This document shows, one piece after another, positions 29,026 to 34,589 of a stretch of 34,589 nt of DNA; within the stretch, counting starts at the first letter, position 1; the number at the start of each line of letters is the position of its first letter. The notes beneath the pieces were generated by a model that was not told the origin of the DNA, did no database searches, and saw nothing but the letters and a program-made list of their open reading frames with translations. A program made the position numbers and the translations under genes. Origin of the DNA: Candidatus Moraniibacteriota bacterium. GTDB lineage: Bacteria > Patescibacteriota > Minisyncoccia > CAIUEV01 > JAHKAQ01. The stretch is taken from assembly GCA_014729445.1 (NCBI GenBank), contig WJJX01000111.1:1-34589 (forward strand). The letters run 5' to 3'.

Positions 29026-30573
29026 TTAGTAATGAATGTAGATTGGAGTGCCGACATCGGAAAAATTAAAAACCACTTCAGCAGGGCCGACTCCCAGTCT
29101 GATACAACCATGACTAACTGGAATTCCCAAGTGATCTTGTCCTTCTTTGTAGCCGTTAGGCCATTCCGGCAGCTCGTGAATATAATGGCCGGCTCCGGTA
29201 AAAGCCAGGGAATAAGGCATCCACAGTTTATATTGGTGAGACCAATGGCGTCTTTCTTTTCTAAGTACGGCATAGGTGCCGGTAGGAGTGGCCATTCCTC
29301 TTTTTCCGGTAGAGACTTTGTAGGTCCCGAGAAGAATGCCGTCGTTGTAAATACTCATTAGCTGGGTTGAAAGATTAACGTCGATGTATTTTCCATCTTT
29401 GAAAAACGGATCATCGATAGAGCTTCGGCCATCTCTAACAAAACCGCCCTTATTGCCGGTAATAAATTCGATGCCGACATCTTCTTTTAAGTAACTGTCG
29501 TTTTGAGCTTTAAGTCCTTCCTTTAGCAGAATTTTGTAATTGGTGTCTTGTTTGAAATTTTCCGGGATAACTACAGCGGTTTTTTTGTTTTGACTGAATT
29601 CGATTTTATAGGGAGTGGGGGGGGTAATTTTTAAATTGTCTCTTAAGCTTTCTTCTTTGAAAGGTTTGTCAAAGGTGATGGTAAATTTTTGGTCAGTTGA
29701 AACATCTCTTGTTCCTCCTTTTGGGTAACTCTCTACAAAGTTTAAAGGCTCCAAGGTGGCAAAAGAAAATTCTTTTAGAGTCTTAAATTGAGAACCTTCT
29801 TTGTCGGTTGTATATTTTTGAGAGACGACTACTTTGTACTTTTGATTAAGTTCCAATGGTTTTTTTGGGGTTAGTACGTATTCGGTTTTGTCTTCGTTGT
29901 GATCGATATCGAAGTCGATTAAAGTTACATAATTGTTGATATCTTTTTCGTTGATTTGAGGAATAGGAGATTCTATGTCGGAGAATTTTTCATTGGTACT
30001 TATAGTCGGCGTTTTTTGATCTGTTTGTTCGATGGGATTTTTTTCAAGCGGAATTCCCACTTTAAATTCAAGTTCGTAGTCGGCCGTTGATTTGTTAAAA
30101 TCGATAAAAATTTTTTCGTCTACTTTAACCCCCTGATCTTTGTACGGAGAGACTTTGACGATCTGGGGATATTCTTCAATGCGAAATTCTTTTGCGTTTT
30201 TGAAAGGGACAAAAAGAGAGCTTTCGCCCTGGAAAGTGAGGGTATATTTTTGGTTGGGCGAAAAAATTTCTTGGGGGATAAATTTAAAACCGGTCAGATC
30301 CTCCTCCCAAAAAAGATCTCCCTTTATTCCGGGGGAAATTTTAAAGCTTTTTTTTATGAGATAGGGTTTAACGGGTTGATTGAATTTTATGTGAATATCG
30401 GAGTCTGGTTTGATATTTTCTTTATGGTCGAGACTGTAAGTTGTTTTTGGAATTAGCAATTCGTTTTTATGAGTGGAAAGCAGATTGAAGAAAATATAGG
30501 ATATGGCAAAACAGATGATAACATATAAAAACCAGGAAGTGAAAAATTCTAATTTAGATCCTTTTTTTTTCAT
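29026..30573 (-). CDS. L,D-transpeptidase (YkuD) with N-terminal Ig-like (Big_5-type) repeats
   Basis: C-terminal YIDVNLSTQLMSIYNDGILLGTYKVSTGKRGMATPTGTY and IPVSHGCIRLG. Repeated FDKPF/FNQPV type Ig-like segments. Confidence 0.92.
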   Translation of the reverse strand: MKKKGSKLEFFTSWFLYVIICFAISYIFFNLLSTHKNELLIPKTTYSLDHKENIKPDSDIHIKFNQPVKPYLIKKSFKISPGIKGDLFWEEDLTGFKFIPQEIFSPNQKYTLTFQGESSLFVPFKNAKEFRIEEYPQIVKVSPYKDQGVKVDEKIFIDFNKSTADYELEFKVGIPLEKNPIEQTDQKTPTISTNEKFSDIESPIPQINEKDINNYVTLIDFDIDHNEDKTEYVLTPKKPLELNQKYKVVVSQKYTTDKEGSQFKTLKEFSFATLEPLNFVESYPKGGTRDVSTDQKFTITFDKPFKEESLRDNLKITPPTPYKIEFSQNKKTAVVIPENFKQDTNYKILLKEGLKAQNDSYLKEDVGIEFITGNKGGFVRDGRSSIDDPFFKDGKYIDVNLSTQLMSIYNDGILLGTYKVSTGKRGMATPTGTYAVLRKERRHWSHQYKLWMPYSLAFTGAGHYIHELPEWPNGYKEGQDHLGIPVSHGCIRLGVGPAEVVFNFSDVGTPIYIHY

Positions 30574-30785
30574 TATAATGATCGGATTATTTTATGATTT
30601 TTTGGCTCATTATCCTTGGGGTGAATTGATAATGGCCGGATTTTTTTTAAAATTTGATATTATTTAGATCTGTTTTTTATTATAGCATATTTTATTTTTT
30701 TACTTTATTTTTTAAAAAAAATCAATATAATTAAAATAGATGGAAGCCATGTCCGGTTCTTTTAATCAAATTCAAATATTATAAG

Positions 30786-30834
30786 ACTCTCCGAGAGTGA
30801 AAAATTCTAAATTAAAAATCCTCGCTCCGAGAGC
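30786..30834. repeat. Two short hairpins sharing CTCCGAGAG, 36 nt apart
   Basis: ACTCTC-C-GAGAGT (30786-30798) and GCTC-CGA-GAGC (30824-30834). Confidence 0.6.
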
Positions 30835-31428
30835 ATGTTTAATCGGGAAATTACTCTTTATTTTAAATTTTATTTATTTTTTATGCAGGGAGAGTTTTTA
30901 GTGGATTTAGTAAATCAAAGCAGTCAATTGGGTTATGATCTTTATCATTCCTGGCAGGGCACTGTTTTGCGTTGGGTCTTGGGTGGCTATACCTTGCTTT
31001 TTATTGTTAATATTACGATTATTCTTGTGAAATACAATAGAAAACTCTGGGAATATAATCTTTATGGCAATAAAACCAAAAAAACTTTTGAAAAATTGAA
31101 GAAAAAAAATCCTTTAGCAGCCTGGGACGAGATCAAATTAAATTTGGATTCGCCAAATGCGAAGGATTGGAAAACCGCCTTAGTCGAAGCTGAAAAAATG
31201 TTTGATAAAGAATTGATTAAGGCCGGATTTAGAGGAGAAGAGATTGGCGAGAGGATTAACCAATTGGGTCCTAGTGATTTGGAGAATGTTTCATTGGATG
31301 AGCTGTGGGATGCTCATAGAATTAAAAACAGTGTGGTTAATGATTCCAAATTTGAATTGACAAATCAGAGTGCTAGAATTGCGTTTGAGGCTTTTAGGAA
31401 GGCCGCCGCCGATTTATTAGCTAAATAA
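30835..31428 (+). CDS. Hypothetical single-TM protein (true start may be ATG 30883)
   Basis: TM VLGGYTLLFIVNITIILV followed by soluble helical region. MQGEFLVD at 30883 is an alternative start. Confidence 0.6.
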   Translation: MFNREITLYFKFYLFFMQGEFLVDLVNQSSQLGYDLYHSWQGTVLRWVLGGYTLLFIVNITIILVKYNRKLWEYNLYGNKTKKTFEKLKKKNPLAAWDEIKLNLDSPNAKDWKTALVEAEKMFDKELIKAGFRGEEIGERINQLGPSDLENVSLDELWDAHRIKNSVVNDSKFELTNQSARIAFEAFRKAAADLLAK

Positions 31429-31449
31429 TAGTAGCCTTTGCCTCTATAA

Positions 31450-31482
31450 ATAAACGAACCGCGCGCCGCGCGGTTCGTTTAT
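31450..31482. terminator. Near-perfect 33-nt palindrome between convergent genes, likely bidirectional terminator
   Basis: ATAAACGAACCGCGCG-C-CGCGCGGTTCGTTTAT, 16-nt arms. Confidence 0.65.
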
Positions 31483-31503
31483 GGTTATGGTATAATGTGA
31501 TTT

Positions 31504-32700
31504 TTAATAGATATAGCCTTTAATAATTCCGCTTCGAGCGTCAATCGTTCTTGTATTTTTTACTCCCCAACCTTTGTAATTCATTTCACTAACGGTTACT
31601 TTATTGCCGCTTACTTTTTCGACGTAAGCCACATGGCCCCATCTACTTTCGTGGGTCACCATAATTGCTCCGGGAATCGGACTTTTTCCGGTCTTTGCTC
31701 CATAAGCCTTGGCGTGGTATAACCAGGTACCAGCGTTGCCTCCCCAGGGAACATGTCTTTTTGTAGCTACATACCAGGTACACCAGCCATAAGGGAATCG
31801 ATGCGCCGGATATTTGTTTAAGCCGGTCGACCTGGTGGGGCCCGTTATTTGAGCATCGGGATTGGCGGCCGTGTATCTTGCCATTAAAGCATCTTGATAT
31901 CTTGGCTCGTCTTCGATTTTTCCATCCGGAATGATAATTTCTTCACCAACGGCAAGCTCTCCGTCGGCCGAAAGATCGTTAAATTCAATAATTTTATCTT
32001 CTTTGGCTTCGTATTTTTTGGCTAATGCCTTTATGGTATCGCCGGATTTGACTTTGTGTTTAACACCGGTTGTAGGCAGGATAAAGATTTCGTCGCCGGG
32101 TTTTATCAGTGATTCTGAATTAAGATCGTTAGCCCATAAGATAGTGCTTGTAGTAATCGAATATTTTTGGGCAATCGAACTTACCGTATCGCCTTCTTTA
32201 ACCTTATAGATAAAGACATCCTGTTGGCCGCTGTTGAATTCTTCGGCCGTTGGATTGGCGGTGGCTTTCATAGAGCCTAAAACGGTGTTTTTTTCACCTT
32301 CCTCCTTTAAGAATTTTTCATAGTCGGCCAGTTCGTCGGTGTTAGTCATTGAGGCCAGGGCCAATGAATGAGGTTTTTCAACATTACCAAGACTGCCCAA
32401 ATAAGAACCCCCGTCTCTATTGAATAAAAAATTACCGTCAAGGATATTGCCGTTTTGGGAGTTGATATTGGCAAAAGAAATAGAAAGAGCGCAACCTAAA
32501 ACACCTACTCTTGCTAGATTTCTTCTTAAAAACCTGGCCAAAAAAGCTATTTTTCCTCTTTTTAAAAAACCTATCAGTTTGATTTGATAAGTATTGATTT
32601 TTCCACAAATAGCTTTAAATCTAGCGATGGCGGGAAAATGCTTTATGTGGTTGGTTTTCTTATATTGTTGCAACCTTTTTAATTTATCCCGATGTTCCAA
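31504..32700 (-). CDS. LysM (x2) plus CHAP cell wall hydrolase
   Basis: YKVKEGDTVSSIAQKYSITTSTILWAND, HKVKSGDTIKALAKKYEAKEDKIIEFN, CHAP PYGWCTWYVATKR..WGHVAYVEKV. Confidence 0.92.
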   Translation of the reverse strand: MEHRDKLKRLQQYKKTNHIKHFPAIARFKAICGKINTYQIKLIGFLKRGKIAFLARFLRRNLARVGVLGCALSISFANINSQNGNILDGNFLFNRDGGSYLGSLGNVEKPHSLALASMTNTDELADYEKFLKEEGEKNTVLGSMKATANPTAEEFNSGQQDVFIYKVKEGDTVSSIAQKYSITTSTILWANDLNSESLIKPGDEIFILPTTGVKHKVKSGDTIKALAKKYEAKEDKIIEFNDLSADGELAVGEEIIIPDGKIEDEPRYQDALMARYTAANPDAQITGPTRSTGLNKYPAHRFPYGWCTWYVATKRHVPWGGNAGTWLYHAKAYGAKTGKSPIPGAIMVTHESRWGHVAYVEKVSGNKVTVSEMNYKGWGVKNTRTIDARSGIIKGYIY

Positions 32701-32883
32701 TTTATTAAAAAGGCTTCTTGCTTTTTTACTTATGGCTTTATAGCTCCTTTCAAGAAATAAATAAAACTTTCTTCATTATCTAAACTTAAACTTTGAAAGT
32801 TAATACTATTTCCTGATGTTAATTATTAGCTTTTTTGCCTAATATGAAGTTAGCAGATTTGGGAATTTTGGTCAATATATTTT

Positions 32884-32980
32884 TGTTAAATCAGCTTTTG
32901 GAATCAGCCGGCCGGCCCAGACCAAGAATTGATTTAACAGCAGGGGCTGCGTTTAAAGCCATGCAGCGGATATTCCGCTG
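32884..32980. other. Structured GC-rich intergenic segment with several inverted repeats
   Basis: TGTTAAATCA (32884-32893)/TGATTTAACA (32930-32939), GCAG-GGG-CTGC, and CAGCGGA-tat-TCCGCTG (32964-32980). Confidence 0.55.
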
Positions 32981-32989
32981 TTGGGGTTT

Positions 32990-34144
32990 TTATCTTTTTA
33001 ATATACCCTCATAGATTTGGAGAGTCTCTTTGGCGCAGGTTTCCCAGTCGAATCTTTCAATATTTTGAAGGCCGTTTTCGATCAGCTTTTTTCTTAAAGA
33101 TTTATTATGAATGGCTTTGTGAAGTTGGCTTACAAATTTATTTTTATTGTGCTTAATGTTAAATAAGATGCCGGCATCCTGGACAATTTCTTTGTGGCAG
33201 GAAAGATTGCTGGCCATTATAGGAACTTCGCTTTTCATAACTTCTGCCAGGGGGAGATTGAATCCTTCGTAAATGCTTGGAGAAACATATAAATGAGCCA
33301 TCGCGTAAACCACCGGGAGCTCTTCATTTTTGATGTATCCGATTAGTTTAACTCTTTCTCTGAGTACGGGATTCTGTTCTAGAATTTCGTCTATTCGTTC
33401 ATCATAATTTCGGGCTTTTTCTCCTCCAATTACCAAAACCGTTTCGTCGTCCTTGTAAAAAGAAATATAATTATTGAAAGCTTCGATTAGAAAAGGCAGA
33501 TTTTTTCGAGGCTGCAGAGAGCTTATGTTTAAAATATAGCGGTAAAAAAGGTTGTATTTCTTTCTGATTTTATTGATGAATTCATTTTTAAACTCTCTAA
33601 GGGGCTTGAAATTTTCCTTGTTGATTCCGTTGTAAACGGTACTTATTTTGGAGGAGGGGGTTTTATAATTTTTGGTGATTTCGTTTTTGGTGAAGTTGGA
33701 AACGGCAATTATATGATCCGCTCTTTTAAGGCTTCGGGGTATGAAAAAATTTAAAAGCAGTCTGTCTATGAACTGGATATACTCGGGATGCTTGAGAAAA
33801 GAAATATCGTGAATGGTGGTTATGAGTTTGGTTTTTTTAGGGAGGCGCAGGGGGGTTATGTATTGGACATGAACTAAATCGATTTTCTTTTCTTTGACGA
33901 ATTTAGCTAAAGAGTATTGCGTCCAGAAAATTTTATTGCCTGGAGTTAGGGTAACGATTTTGAAATTCTTGGGCAGTTTTCTTAGGATTCTTTTTGCAAT
34001 GGATTCTCCCTCATAGGAATCGGTGCATAAATAATAGCTGTTTCTACTGTCAATTTGAGCCAGATTTTTGATGAGATTGGTGATATAGATTTCGTCTCCG
34101 GTCTGTCTTTTTCCGATTTTTCTAATATCAAGGGCGATTTTCAT
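32990..34144 (-). CDS. GT4-like glycosyltransferase
   Basis: LNISSLQPRKNLPFLIEAF, LYVSPSIYEGFNLPLAEVMKSEVPIMASNLSCHKEI. Confidence 0.92.
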   Translation of the reverse strand: MKIALDIRKIGKRQTGDEIYITNLIKNLAQIDSRNSYYLCTDSYEGESIAKRILRKLPKNFKIVTLTPGNKIFWTQYSLAKFVKEKKIDLVHVQYITPLRLPKKTKLITTIHDISFLKHPEYIQFIDRLLLNFFIPRSLKRADHIIAVSNFTKNEITKNYKTPSSKISTVYNGINKENFKPLREFKNEFINKIRKKYNLFYRYILNISSLQPRKNLPFLIEAFNNYISFYKDDETVLVIGGEKARNYDERIDEILEQNPVLRERVKLIGYIKNEELPVVYAMAHLYVSPSIYEGFNLPLAEVMKSEVPIMASNLSCHKEIVQDAGILFNIKHNKNKFVSQLHKAIHNKSLRKKLIENGLQNIERFDWETCAKETLQIYEGILKR

Positions 34145-34236
34145 GAAAATAACTGTTTAAAATTTAACTTAAGATGGCTTATTTCCATTTAATCAGGTTT
34201 TTCAAAAATTTCAAATTTAATTTTCGGGTTTTGAAT

Positions 34237-34589
34237 TTAGAAATTTTTTTCTTGATATTGGACCGCTTCCGCCAGGTGATTTGTATTGATTTTTTTTTGA
34301 TTGTCAAAATCGGCAATGGTTCTTGCCACTTTAAGGATTCTAAAATAGCTTCGGGTGGAAAAATCAAAAGCTTTAACGGCTTTTTTAAGGAAAATTTTAG
34401 CTTCCTTTTCCAAAGTGCAGAACTGGTAAATTTCTTCCTGGGTCATGGCCGAGTTTAAAAAAGTGGTTGAATTTTTGAATCTTTGTTTTTGGATTTCCCT
34501 GACTTTTTCAATCAAGAGTTTAAAACCGGAGGAGTTAATTTTTGATTTTTTTTGGAGTCTTTTAAATTTTACTTTGGGAACGTTTATGA
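34237..34589 (-). CDS. YifB/ComM-like Mg-chelatase-family ATPase, C-terminal end (runs off the right edge)
   Basis: Frame is open to the window end: INVPKVKFKRLQKKSK...SSGFKLLIEKVREIQKQRF...RSYFRILKVARTIADFDNQKKINTNHLAEAVQYQ. Confidence 0.85.
   Translation of the reverse strand, partial: INVPKVKFKRLQKKSKINSSGFKLLIEKVREIQKQRFKNSTTFLNSAMTQEEIYQFCTLEKEAKIFLKKAVKAFDFSTRSYFRILKVARTIADFDNQKKINTNHLAEAVQYQEKNF

Noticed and set aside
34174-34458. + strand ORF opposite the YifB-like C-terminus
   Set aside because: The opposite frame has clear family similarity and stays open to the window end.

Overview
The window looks like a chromosomal segment of an AT-rich Candidate Phyla Radiation (Patescibacteria, Parcubacteria-like) bacterium. 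That placement is inferred from gene content, not from any search. Left part (+ strand): end of a TPR protein, tRNA-Thr(GGU), rpsB, tsf, and gyrB interrupted by one in-frame TGA. Next (mostly - strand): pilM, a coiled-coil membrane protein, an AlkD-like gene, tRNA-Arg(UCG), an OmpR/PhoB-type response regulator (+), a VirB2/TrbC-like small membrane protein, a tandem lamin-tail-domain secreted protein, dnaN and dnaA. A divergent + strand block follows: membrane protein, scpA, membrane protein, scpB, small coiled-coil protein. The right part has gpmI, cca, a membrane-embedded metallophosphoesterase, a MurE-like ligase lacking the N-terminal domain, three GT4-like glycosyltransferases, a DUF4012 protein, a YkuD L,D-transpeptidase, a LysM-CHAP hydrolase and the C-terminal end of a YifB/ComM-like ATPase. 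The observations most worth following up are: (1) TGA replacing a conserved glycine codon in an otherwise intact gyrB; (2) two different single-TM proteins that bracket scpA and appear to share a homologous C-terminal domain, next to dnaA and a strand-composition switch; (3) several unexplained inverted-repeat or structured intergenic elements; (4) a near-complete absence of Shine-Dalgarno motifs. No CRISPR array, transposase or phage module was seen.
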